From NCBI RefSeq assembly GCF_000002985.6, contig NC_003283.11:2046001-2110000 (forward strand): a stretch of DNA of 64,000 nucleotides. Direction: 5' to 3'. This document shows positions 54,110 to 64,000 of this stretch, one piece after another; the first letter of the stretch is position 1; the number at the start of each line of letters is the position of its first letter. A model generated the notes under the pieces. It had not been told where the DNA came from. It saw nothing but the letters and a program-made list of their open reading frames with translations, and searched no databases. The translations under genes were made by a program, and so were the position numbers. Source of the stretch: Caenorhabditis elegans (Eukaryota > Nematoda > Chromadorea > Rhabditida > Rhabditidae).

Positions 54110-57100
54110 CTATTCATAGCATCCCAAATTCCTTGTAAAATAATATTCGGTGACAAAATGGAATGTGTAAGGTTTTGTGACTTTCCCGGAGTGATAGAGA
54201 CCATCAGAGTGTCGACATGGGATTTTGTCGTTGTTGGGGAGCTGGAAATATTATAGGTAAGGTAAATTTTAAAAACGCCTGCCTGCCTTGTGACTACACC
54301 TACCAACGAGTAGGCAGGCATAAGGTAGGCACATCTCACCTTGCACGCTTTCGTATTCACACATTGCCCCTTTCCCTGCTTTTGAGCTTCCAGGCAAGCC
54401 TTCAATTTTGTTGAATAATAATCTTCGGTTGGCAATTGTTTCACAAATTCTTGAATACTCGGCATGAGGAGCGTCCTGGAAAATTAGAAAATTGAGATTT
54501 AAAATATGTTTCCATAGAAGATCAAGCCTCGCGCTTCCAGTTGTTTTTTTTTAATAATTAATTTAAATTAGAAAATCGTATTAAAAAACTATGCAAACAC
54601 GGGACACCGGACTTTACGCAAACATGCAGAAAACCGGCGGTAGGCAGGCAGGCACCAGTGCCTATCTACGCGCCTCCAAGAGCACTTTTATAGATTTACA
54701 AATACACATGGTGTCAGGCTGTCCCATCACGGTTTCATCTACAAACAACGCGGGAATTTTTTGCCCAAAAAATGTGACATCAGCACGTTCATAACCATGT
54801 AAAATCTGTTGTGGATTTTGAGTCTCAACTCTCACAATTCTCGTAGATCTACGTAGATCAAACCGAAATGAGACTCTCTGACACCACCTGCAGGTGGCGT
54901 CAGAAAGTCCCATTTTGCTTTGATCTTCAAAAAAATGTGGGAGAAAAGACGCAAACATCTCATCCGATTTCGCATGGTTAAGCGCGTGCTGACGTCACAA
55001 TTTTCTGGAAAGATATTCCCGCATTTTTCGTAGATCAAACCGCAACGAGACAGCCTGATATCCTTTGCACCTGCAGATAGTTATCTATCAATGTCGGCTG
55101 TATCAATAATGCGACGTCACGAAAATGTACCCCTTTCTTGAGAAACTCGATAATCAGATTTCTTTTCGATCTGCGATTTCTGATACTAGTGACTCTCCCG
55201 GAATATCAACTAACTCTTTCAATTCTTGATCAATCTCTGCCAGCTGTTCCTCACTCAAAAGTTGCCTATCCGTAGTCAGTGGATTCATTGGGATTACTGT
55301 AGAGTTGTCGATTTCGGATGTCTGAAAATATACTAAATATTTCCTGTAATTTCAGCCCATCGACTACTAACATATTCCAAATTGCTGAATCTTAAAAATG
55401 CATTCGTTAAAATCTCTTTTCTAGTCAGATAATGTGGCTTATCGTCTTGCTCCGCCAGGTAGACCGGGTGCTTTTCAGCTTCCGTCGAGTAATAGGCCCA
55501 TGTGGAATTGTACCGTTCTGGGCGAACAATTGCTCTTCCCATTTTTAAAGTTTCTCCGGATTGAGCCCTCGTCAGAAGTGCTCCGAGACTTTGGTTCTCT
55601 GGGGAGCTGTCTGAAATTTGCTCTTTTAAGTAGAAGCCGAAACGCCTTGCATGAAGCAGGCAGGTTCCAGGCAGGCGCCAGGTCCTAAAACCGCGCCTGG
55701 CTACCATAAAATTCCTAATTTTGCAAAATTCGCAAAATACAAAATTAATTGATAACACTTACATTTCACAGACTGCTGTTCTACAACCTGATAATAAAGT
55801 GCACTAATCTGATAGCTTCCCTCATATTCCCTCTCAAATTCTTCATAATAAGTTAGTGTATTCAACGGAAACAATAAATCTTCAATTTCCATAAATCCAA
55901 TAAACTGTGCTGCTTCCTTATACTGTAACAGACAATCCGTAAATGCGGCCGCCGGATTTCTCAGCTCCGAATTTCTGCTCGGCTCCAAAAACGGGCGAGC
56001 AACCTGCGAGAACTTTGGCGTCAACCAAGGTTGAGTGGTGACAATCCCGAGTTGGCCGAGTTCCCGGACCATTTGATAGTAGTTTTCGAGCATTGTCATC
56101 ATGTAGACATGAAGGTGGGCTCCGAATTTGTTGGAAACTTGAAGTTGCATTAGGAAGGATTGCCATTGCTCTGATGCGAAAAGGGGTGCAATACAGAAGA
56201 CCACAGGCTTGGTAGATTGCACTTTTGGCTCAGAGAATGGGAACTGTAAAGTTGAAAGTAAGTAGGCAGGTAGGTAGGCAGGCACGTACCGTAACAAGCC
56301 CATTTCTTGTCTCAATCTCTAATTTTGACATCGAATCCAACGTGTTCGTCTGGATCAGTACTGTAGTGTATTTGCAACTTTCATCCGGGTTTTGCTCACT
56401 TGAAATTGATTTTTTAGATATTTTAGCCAAAAAAGAATAACTTACGTTGTCAACTTCCCATCGGTTACAAATCGATTGGTGGAGTTTGTTCCGACGATTT
56501 TCAAAATGAAATCGTTCAAATCGGTTACGGCATCTTTGTGCATAGTGGCCACAATTGCTACGGCGTTTTTTCCAAGCCTGAAAAAAACAAAATCTGAGAA
56601 GCAAACCTAGAGCATGAGCCTAGGGCTTAAGCATAAGCCTAAGCCTAAGCCTAGGGCTTAAGTTTAGTGCCTGAGCCTATAGTTTAAGCTTAGGGCTTAA
56701 GCCTCGGGCCTAAACCTAGGACCTAAGCCTTGGGCCTAAGCCTATGGCCTAAGCCTAGGGCCTAAGACTATGGCCTAAGCCTATGGCCTAAGCCTATGGC
56801 CTAAGCCTATGGCCTAAGCCTATGGCCTAAGCCTATGGCCTAAGCCTATGGCCTAAGCCTATGGCCTAAGCCTATGGCCTAAGCCTATGGCCTAAGCCTA
56901 TGGCCTAAGCCTATGGCCTAAGCCTATGGCCTAAGACTATGGCCTAAGCCTAAAACCTATGCTAAAAACTAACCCCAAAAACTTACGATTTAGAATTCGA
57001 GTAAAAGTATGCATTATGAATAAATGCATTTTCTTCTCCAACTTCCATCAAATGCATCTTTTCATAAAATTCGCGTACTTCATCATTTCCTCCGCTGAAC

Positions 57101-57207
57101 AAAAATATAATCAGACATATGACGGATATCACCAAAAATATAGAAGCCCACGGCAATCTGAGCTGTGATTTCACTGTCTTCCATTTATTGGTTTTTGGAA
57201 GAAGCAT
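54110..57207 (-). CDS. GT92-like type II membrane protein with altered DxD (GT92-3)
   Basis: Predicted 525 aa, eight exons: 56987-57207, 56446-56577, 56290-56398, 55763-56243, 55382-55610 extended to 55372, 55194-55321, 54340-54475, 54110-54241; the fifth exon is therefore 55372-55610. Membrane helix at about 23-40 (SIFLVISVICLIIFLF). It aligns along its length with GT92-2 and GT92-4 (PVVFCIAPLF, ELRNPAAAFTDCLL), but the acidic pair D-M-D is E-I-E here (273-275). One donor (GGAGA|GTCACT at 55193) is weak. TTTTCAG lies 3 nt before the ATG (probable trans-splice site). Intron 1 contains a 13-bp satellite. Confidence 0.85.
54707..54889. mobile_element. Family A palindrome, copy 16
   Basis: ACATGGTGTCAGGCTGTC left end, CTGACACCACCTG right end, directly abutting copy 17. 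Confidence 0.8.
54890..55062. mobile_element. Family A palindrome, copy 17, back to back with copy 16
   Basis: Begins CAGGTGGCGTCAGAAAGTCC with no spacer after copy 16; ends GACAGCCTGATATCC. Confidence 0.8.
56600..56965 (-). repeat. 13-bp satellite (CCTATGGCCTAAG)n grading into GCCTAA words
   Basis: About 14 nearly perfect 13-bp units from about 56760 to 56940, preceded by degenerate GCCTAAGCCTAAGCCTAGGG telomere-like words. Lies wholly in intron 1 of GT92-3. Confidence 0.9.
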
Positions 57208-57657
57208 TGTCTGAAAATGTGAATTTCAAAATGTTCCAAAAGACGCGAAAAATTGGAAAATATATCTGTATTGAGAAAAGGACGGATTTGAAGCAGGTAC
57301 GGAGATTGGTATCTGGTGAGATGCTTATCCCCCGAGGCTGCGAGGCAACAAGGCTTCAAAATTCGTTCAGCAAAAAGTGGAATAGAGAAACGAAATTATT
57401 GGGAAAAAAATTTAGCGGAAACTGTATGGAGTCATGACGATTTTTGGTAGCAACCTCATGGGAGCACTAGGCAGACATGTAGAAATGGATAGGCACGGGA
57501 GAACGTAGCTAGTCGCAAGATCGCCAGCTAATTTCCCGCCGTCGCCTCGGTTTTTTCGGTAGAATTTTTTCAAATTGTTACAATCGTAGCTTCAAACTTT
57601 TATCATTGCAAAAACTTTTCAAGAGATCACATAATTTATTTAAAAAAAAGTAAATTA
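57208..57657. other. Intergenic gap between GT92-3 and GT92-4
   Basis: Promoter side of GT92-3 and 3' flank of GT92-4. No gene or defined repeat apart from a short AGGCAGACATG word. Confidence 0.5.
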
Positions 57658-60076
57658 TCACTGATAACATCCGATATCCCTCGAGAAGAACGAATTAGTT
57701 GCATAGTGATAGGTGATAGGCCACATTTTTGGTCCAGAATGGTACGTGGCATCCGAATGGATACATGGTATATTCTCTCGTTGGGGAAGTTCACAATTGA
57801 AGGCGTTCACGCAGGTGACGTCATTGTAGAGGAAATTCGTGTCACGGATGTGATAGAAGGATTCGTTGTAGCATTGGAAAACGATGTTCATATAAAAGTC
57901 ATCATTGGGGAGGATGGAGGATAGGTTTGCAATTTCAGGGCGAGTGAGCATTCTGGAAAATATAATTTATATAAATAATTGGAAAAAGGCAAGTAAGTCT
58001 CCTGAAAGGCAGGCAGGCTCTACTTTACTTTCTGCAGATGTGATGACGCAAAACCCAAAAAACGCCAGCTTCCGTGGAAGGTCTGTACCTAACGCCTGTT
58101 ATCGCCTGCCTACCTCACATGACTATACCTTTTCATATCCTCATTGATTTCCTTCAAATGCTGCTCACTAATCAACTCTGTAATATTATCACCAGGGTTC
58201 ACGGGAATGGCACCTTCTGGGACATGCTCCAAATTCACCATCGTCATTTTCTTCATGTGGAATATCCCATTCGCCTGACCCACTTTCCTTCTCCAATGAA
58301 TCCTGTGCTCCTGGTCTTGAGTGAGATATATTGCGTGATTATCCGAATTCCTGGAGTAATGGGACCAAGATGAATTGAATCTTTCTGGACGGAAGAAGCA
58401 TTTCCCTTGATCTTTTGTGGGAAGCCTCCGCGCATTTTTCACAATTTCCGAAATACTTTGAGCTTCAAGCTTTGCAGATTTTATAGTTCGAAAGTCGAAT
58501 TTCTGGTATTGCAGTGCACTAATCTCCCAGCTTCCGGCATATTCCCTCTCGAACTCCTCGTAGTAAGAGTTGGCATTTGTTGGAATGAGTATGTCATCCA
58601 TGTCAATAACTCCAATAAAGCTTACAGCTTCCTTATACATGAGAATACAATCCGTGTGTGCAGCTGCCTGATTTCTGAGCTCCACATTACGATTTGGCTC
58701 CAAATATGGTCCATCTGTTGTAGGAAATTTTATTGTGAGCCAAGGTTCAATGGATACAAGACCCAGTTTTTCATATTCCTTGAGCAAGTTGAAGTAGGAC
58801 TCTACCATAGATACCACGTACAGTTGTAGATGAGCTCCGTATCTGAAAATTCTTAAAATTTAATTTTCAAATTCAAAATTCTTAATAGCAGTCAAAAAAT
58901 ATCCACTTACCGCTTTGAAACATGCAACTGCACCAGAAAAGTCTGCCACTGCTCTGCAGCAAACTGTGGGGAAACGCAGAAAACCACTGGCTTGGGAGCC
59001 GAATATTTTGGACGTTTCATAGGTATCTTTAAAACAAGAAGTTTACACCGAGTAGGTAGGCAGGAAGATATAAAATACCTGCATCAAAATCCCATCGGCT
59101 TCAATTTCCAGTGTCCTCATATTCTCCAGCAAGTTGGTCTGCGCTAAAATTAGCGAGTAGTCACAACGATCGTCCAGCGCGTGTTCACTGAAAAAAAACC
59201 CCCAAAAAGTATGAAAATCACATGGTGTCAGGCTGTCTCGTTGCAGTTTGATCTACAAAAAATGCGGGTTTTTTTTCCTTTTTCCCCCTTGGAAAGTGTG
59301 ACATCAGTACGTTCTTAACCATGCGAAATCAGTTGAAAAGTCTGAGGGTCTTCTCCCGCATTTTTCGAAGATCAAACAAATCACTTTGAAACCAGCTGAA
59401 AATTGTAATTTTATAAATCTTACGTAGTTAAAGTAGCTTTCTTCAGCCATCTTGATGTCCTATTGGTGCCTATCAAGTTGATTGTGTGTCTTGTGATTTT
59501 GGAAACTGTCCGCTTGTTCATAGTGGTTACCATGGCGACTGCGTTTCTTCCGAGTCTGGAAAACTTTGTTTTCAGGATTTTCACTATTTCTTAAAAGGTT
59601 TTTGTGCCCAGTTAAAATTCCCCGCAAAAATTCTGTGAGACACTCAAAAACTAGAAGTGTATAGCTCAATTTTGAAATTTCTAGGGCTACGGTAGCGCCA
59701 AAAGTACGCAAACACTCAGTGTTTGGCTGACACTGTGGTGTTTGCACAGAATACACCACATCTTTCGCGCAAAGTTCAATTGCTTGGGATCTTACGACTT
59801 GGAAATTGGATAGTAGTAGGCAGAGTGAATAAATGTGTGAGTGCTTTGAAATGGTTGAATTTTAGATCTGAAAATTTGGAGAATTTCAAATTTTTAGGAA
59901 AAAAATAGTGTTTTTTTTTTAACTCACACCGGCTTTGGCAAGAACCTTGGTAGAACAAAAATAGATAAACCTATCAGTAGAATTGCCAGAAACACAAAAA
60001 GCTTTAATACTCGAATGGGATGAATTTTATATCGATATCTAGGGAGTACAATAAAATTATACGGCTTGGGATACAT
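57658..60076 (-). CDS. GT92 (DUF23) type II membrane glycosyltransferase-like protein (GT92-4)
   Basis: Predicted 528 aa, seven exons: 59928-60076, 59796-59867, 59424-59555, 59079-59187, 58911-59026, 58129-58842, 57658-57952. Membrane helix at about 25-45 ([19 protein letters not shown]). D-M-D at 273-275, [25 protein letters not shown] and the C-terminal HSDATYHSG block are intact. Protein and even intron-proximal DNA are close to GT92-2, so these two duplicated most recently; GT92-3 is the more diverged third member. The gene is compact; its main insertions are family A copy 18 in intron 3 and GTAGGCAGG words. Expected in the Golgi; substrate unknown. Confidence 0.92.
59219..59392. mobile_element. 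Family A palindrome, copy 18
   Basis: ACATGGTGTCAGGCTGTC left end, TTTGAAACCAGC right end (degenerate); in an intron of GT92-4. Confidence 0.7.
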
Positions 60077-60499
60077 TTTCCGTTTCAAAAATATATGTGA
60101 ATCGATTTTTCGGCGAAGCGCAAATTTTCTAGATCTATCTTTATCTTGTTATGGGATGTTTTCGGTCTACGGAACGATTTGTAAAAAAATTTGGTGAAAA
60201 AATAGTCGGGCGGACGGATGGAAGATTTAAGTATGAGAATTTTTGAGGTGTAGAAGGAATTCAGGGAAAGGGACTGAAAATATGAAATTTTAAAAAATTA
60301 TTTTTTAAAATTACATTTTTAATTTGCAGTCAAAACTTTTTTGACATTACGTTAGACCATAAAAAAATATTATTGAAAATTTGGCAATTTACCAAAATTG
60401 AAATTTTAAAAATAAATTTATTCAGAAATCAAAAATTAGAAAAAATTCAAACAGGAATGATGGGAAGATCTAAAATGAGATGAATGAATTAGCAACGTT
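60077..60499. other. Intergenic gap between GT92-4 and the choline kinase gene
   Basis: AT-rich; promoter side of GT92-4 at the left and choline kinase 3' flank at the right. Nothing else recognised. Confidence 0.5.
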
Positions 60500-63300
60500 T
60501 TATTTCTTGAACTGCTCATAAATAGCTCTCGACTGCTCTTTCAAGTGGAAGTACATGGAAAAGCGGTCACTGGCGATAACATCCAAATCCATCCCGATTT
60601 CGTATTTTGCCTGTAATTTAAAATTCAGAACACAATCTCAACTAGAAATGTATACCAAATGTTGCCTAAGTGACCATACTGCCCAGAACATATTGACCAG
60701 TGGAATGAAAAATTTGCACTCCAACATGAGAGACTCCACTTCAGCGGCACGCCCTTCAGTCAGTGGGAATTTTTGCTTCGGGTTAGCGGTTTTCATCTGG
60801 AAAGAAAAATATTATAACAAATACACCATTTTTCTAATAAAAAGAATGATCGGTTCTCACCTTGTACTGCGTATCAATGTATGCTTCACAAAAGATCTGG
60901 AGGTTCGGATGATTTTCCATATAATCCTGATCAATGACGAGACCTGGCGGAGTTGGATCCCGATAGTCAAAGGCGTTTTCGCATAGGAACATGCACAAGT
61001 CAAAACCTCTGAAATCATTGTACTGTAGGTGACTGTAGGGGTAGGATTTTGAGCTTTTGAAGGTATAGTGGGTTTGGTTTGGTGGGAGGATATTGCGCGT
61101 GTACTGTAGGGGACTGTATGGGTACTGTAGGTATACTGTAAAATTGCTGTAGCCTCAAAAAAATTTGGATAGTGTCCGGGTACTGTAGGATTACTGTAGT
61201 TCGGGAAAAATGAGTTTTGAAATTTGTTACACTCACCTCCAATTGTAAGAAGAATACTCAAAATCTATAAACACAATTTCCTTGGTGTCGTTCAGCTCGA
61301 GAACGTTCAGTGGCTGCAAAAAAAATTAGTTTCTTAAATTTTTCTCAAATTCACCTACCGCCAAATCGTTATGACTGAAAACAATCGTCTCATCGAAAAC
61401 TTTGCACCATCTCTCAAAAGTAGCAATTTCCTGTTCGATTTGCTCCACGGTGAGCTCACTCGGCATGCTATCATACTTCACAGAGTGTGGGCACATTTTG
61501 AGAACTTTTCCGCCGAGTGCTCTGAAATTATCAAATATTTCAAAAAAATTTGAAAAAAGTGGAAAAATTAAAACATCAGCGGACATCTCCGGGGTCTGCA
61601 AATTTTTATGCATTCGCCTGTAAAGTGTCGGGCACTACTTTTACTAACTTGTATCCTTCCAAGTTCTCCTTGATAAACTTGAGGGCTCCAGCGCTTTTTG
61701 AGATCGGAACTTCAATATCATGGTATTTCGGGTAGAGTGAGCCAACTTGTCGGGCAATTCTGGAAAATAGGGAAAGTTTCAACTTTACAAATCGCCAAAA
61801 ACTTACTCTGGAAGTTTAATAGAATCGACGTCAAGCGTTCTGCTTGGCAAGAACTCTTCGAGGCGACCTCCAGGGAAGAATCCATAGAGCTTAGGGCCTA
61901 GACCACGTTCAGACAAAACCGAGAACACCACTGTCTCTGTGAACACTTGGGATGGAGCCTGACGATGAATTCTGATGAGGAAGCAGGAAGGGGTATCCGG
62001 AGATAATTTGGTAGAAGCTGAGGTTGCCAAGTAGAGAATGTTGGATTGGCCACCGCTGAAAAATTAAATGATTCTAGAACTTTTCCTTTAGAAATTGGAA
62101 TTCAAAATTTGATTTTATTACCTTTCGGAATATTTTTTAAAAAATCTAAAAAAGCCAAACTATGTACATATTTTTTTTTGCTTCAATGTCTCTGCCAACA
62201 CTTTTTTTCAATTCGACGCCAACTTAGGTATTTGGTGTGTAAAACATCAGCCGTTAGAAAAATTCAAAGAATTTGATTTTCCCACTCAAAACTTTTTTTC
62301 AAAAAATTGAACTTTCCCGGCAAATTTTTTCCCAAAAAAAATTTGAATTTCTCGCCAAACACGCGATGTCAGAATGTCTCATTTCGGCTTGATCTACAAA
62401 AAATGCGGGAGACGAGACGCAGAGTTCTCAACTGATTTCGCATGGTTAAAGGCGGAGTAGCGCCAGTGGGGAAATTGTTAAAAACCACTCCTTTGGTCCT
62501 AAAATGACCAAATATCATGATAAAACTTTTCAAAAAATTTTTGAAAATTTTTTATTTACTGTCAAAAAGTGGCAATTACTCAGTTTTTGCCACTCATAAT
62601 TTTGGAAGTCGACCAAAAAAAAAATTTTTTTTGGACATTTTTTATGTTTTAATTTTGTTTAAATTATTTGTATTAAAACATTGTAGGGGTCGAGACATGT
62701 GACATTTCTTTAAATTTCCTCAAATGCTCGTATTTTTCCAAATTTTGGTAATTTTCCAAAACTTTGACCGGAAATTATGAAAAAATCTAAAAATTTTTGG
62801 AGTGTTTTATTATGGTATTCGGTTGTTTTAAATCATTATACGTGCATTTAGACAAAATTCCCACTGGCGCTACTCCACCTTTAAGAACGCGCTGACGTCA
62901 CTTATTTTTGGGCGAAAAAATCCCGCTTTTTGTAGATCAAACCGTAATGGGACAGCCTGACACCACGTGGCCAAATTTATTCCCAAAAAATTGAATTCTC
63001 TCGCCTAATTTTTTTCTTAGAAAATTGAAATTTCCCGGCAAAATGTTTCTATAAAGTTTCCAGAATTCAAAAATTCCTTACGTTATCTGTGTCACTGTGA
63101 CCTCACTCTTCTCCACAAGCGCCCATCCTCCACGTAGATAGTCGCTTCCGAGCTCAATCACTTTTTCCAATATCACATCTGATTCTAGTGAATTTTCAGC
63201 GAACAATGTCTGAAATTATATATTCTGAATATTTAACTTGGAAAATTTGAGAATTTTCAAAAAAAAAATTGATAAAACTCACTCCTATAGCCGAGATCAT
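60500..63300 (-). CDS. ckb-4: Choline/ethanolamine kinase, B-type
   Basis: Predicted 381 aa, nine exons: 63283-63300, 63082-63209, 61807-62055, 61649-61759, 61359-61521, 61237-61313, 60861-61008, 60656-60796, 60500-60610. It would phosphorylate choline or ethanolamine with ATP, the first step of the CDP-choline pathway, in the cytosol. Seen: nucleotide loop TGGQSN at 49-54, LSERGLGPKLYG, Brenner's motif H219-x-D221-x4-N226 (SHNDLAPLN) and the choline-kinase motif IDFEYSSYN at 239-247. The usual QEGN after the catalytic Asp is LAPLN. AATAAA overlaps the stop codon. Intron 3 (62056-63081) is enlarged by nested palindromes. Symbol from memory of choline kinase genes in this chromosome region, about 70% sure. 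Confidence 0.93.
61030..61205. repeat. CTGTAGG-type degenerate repeat in choline kinase intron
   Basis: Repeated words TACTGTAGG(T/G)G, GGTACTGTAGG and TACTGTAGTT at irregular spacing. Confidence 0.55.
62358..62969. mobile_element. Family A palindrome, copy 19, split by a family E element
   Basis: Left half 62358-62449 and right half 62885-62969 rejoin at GGTTAA|GAACG exactly as in intact copies (GGTTAAGAACGTGCTGAC). Intron 3 of the choline kinase gene... the interrupter is listed next. Confidence 0.85.
62450..62880. mobile_element. Family E TTAA element (copy 5), nested in family A
   Basis: 431 bp, ends AGGCGGAGTAGCGCCAGTGG and CCACTGGCGCTACTCCACCT, flanked by TTAA (62446-62449 and 62881-62884) where intact family A has TTAA once. 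Confidence 0.9.
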
Positions 63301-64000
63301 TTTTCCCGCAGAAAATGAATAAAAAAAGAATAATATATAACTTTAAAAAATCGAACAGAATGACCTTTAAATAAATACACGTAGTGCAAAGTTTGCTTGC
63401 ATACCCCCGTATTTTGTAGCTAGCTGACACTTTCTCTGCGTCTCATGCCCTCTAGTACATTTCTATAGAGCACGTTTGTATAAGTCAATTATGTGCAAGG
63501 GTGTCACAGACTTACCTAGTTGGGAAAAAAACCAATAACAAAGAAAATATTGATTTTCGCAGTGAGACCAGAAAAAAAACATTTTTCGACGCCATGAATT
63601 AATACTTTTTTGCTTTAAATAATAGAAAATGAATCGTAATGACTGAATATAACTGTTTACAAAATCATATACTTTTCTTTTTAATTTCGCAAAAAAATTT
63701 CGGTGTCGTTAATGAAATTACAGAATGAAAAACACAAAAAATACAGTTAAATTGGCGACAAACCCCCAAAAAGTAGACAGAAAATTTTTAAAAAATATTT
63801 AAATTTAGAAAAATATGACTCATTTTTCATTATTTGAATAAAAAATACCACAAACAATACTCAACTTTTATATAGAAAATCATATGAATAGACTATTTTT
63901 GCAAATTTGAAATACGCCAAAATTTCGATGCCACATGTGACGTCACACGCGTGCCTTCTGCTTGAAAATGGTCTGATCACATCCACTGCTAATCGAAAAA
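63301..64000. other. Upstream region of the choline kinase gene to window end
   Basis: Contains the GAGACGCAG element (63436-63444), then AT-rich sequence with no recognised gene or repeat. Confidence 0.55.
63436..63444 (-). promoter_or_regulatory. GAGACGCAG upstream element (choline kinase gene)
   Basis: Same 9-mer and orientation as at the comt genes, 136 bp upstream of the ATG. Confidence 0.5.

Noticed and set aside
56600..56965. Coding repeat in GT92-3
   Set aside because: The 13-bp period is not a multiple of three and the array lies between a clear donor and acceptor of intron 1.
61801..62030. Separate start for the choline kinase at an internal Met
   Set aside because: Two upstream exons (63283-63300, 63082-63209) join in phase and supply the complete N-terminal lobe up to TGGQSN.
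1..64000. tRNA, rRNA or CRISPR arrays
   Set aside because: No cloverleaf with GGTTCGAATCC-type arm, no rRNA segments, and the repeats are palindromic elements without regular unique spacers; a eukaryotic sequence is indicated.

Overview
The window looks like Caenorhabditis elegans nuclear DNA (arm-like, repeat-rich, AT-rich). Introns carry the worm TTTTCAG 3' splice consensus, several genes have a TTTCAG right before the start codon (as in spliced-leader trans-splicing), TTAGGC telomere-type hexamers occur in degenerate interstitial arrays, and the gene families are typical worm ones (GT92/DUF23, C-type lectins, HNF4-type NHRs, comt, lbp, choline kinase B). From memory it matches the left part of chromosome V (Y40B10A - F36F12 - F22F7 clones); that placement is recall, not something I could check.

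Layout: 1-3.3 kb is gene-free with palindromic elements. 3.3-15.1 kb holds three paralogous O-methyltransferase genes (two minus, one plus) with identical exon sizes, plus a small secreted proline-rich protein gene. 15.2-20.8 kb is a minus-strand nuclear hormone receptor (probably nhr-86), whose first three introns each host one palindromic TTAA element. 22.6-23.0 kb is a plus-strand fatty-acid-binding protein (lbp-9). 23.2-26.9 kb is a minus-strand phospholipase-B/GDSL-type protein that has lost its catalytic serine motif. 26.9-40.3 kb has no gene I can support and is a dense patchwork of nested inverted-repeat elements.

40.3-63.3 kb is a second gene-rich part: a plus-strand GT92 gene with an apparently broken splice donor, a C2H2 zinc-finger gene, a minus-strand type II membrane GT92 gene, a tandemly duplicated unit (C-type lectin plus a small membrane-anchored protein, the first copy truncated), two more minus-strand GT92 genes, and a choline kinase B gene (probably ckb-4). 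All exon models were checked by reading-frame phase across every intron.

The rest is repeats. One ~170 bp palindromic family (called A here) occurs 19 times, a ~235 bp family (B) 11 times, two more palindromic families (C, D) and a TTAA-flanked family (E) several times each. Because some sit inside others, target-site duplications can be read directly. Functionally the genes are a mix of small-molecule/xenobiotic response (comt, nhr, lbp), secreted or membrane glycan biology (clec, GT92) and phospholipid metabolism (choline kinase, PLB-like); I see no operon uniting them.
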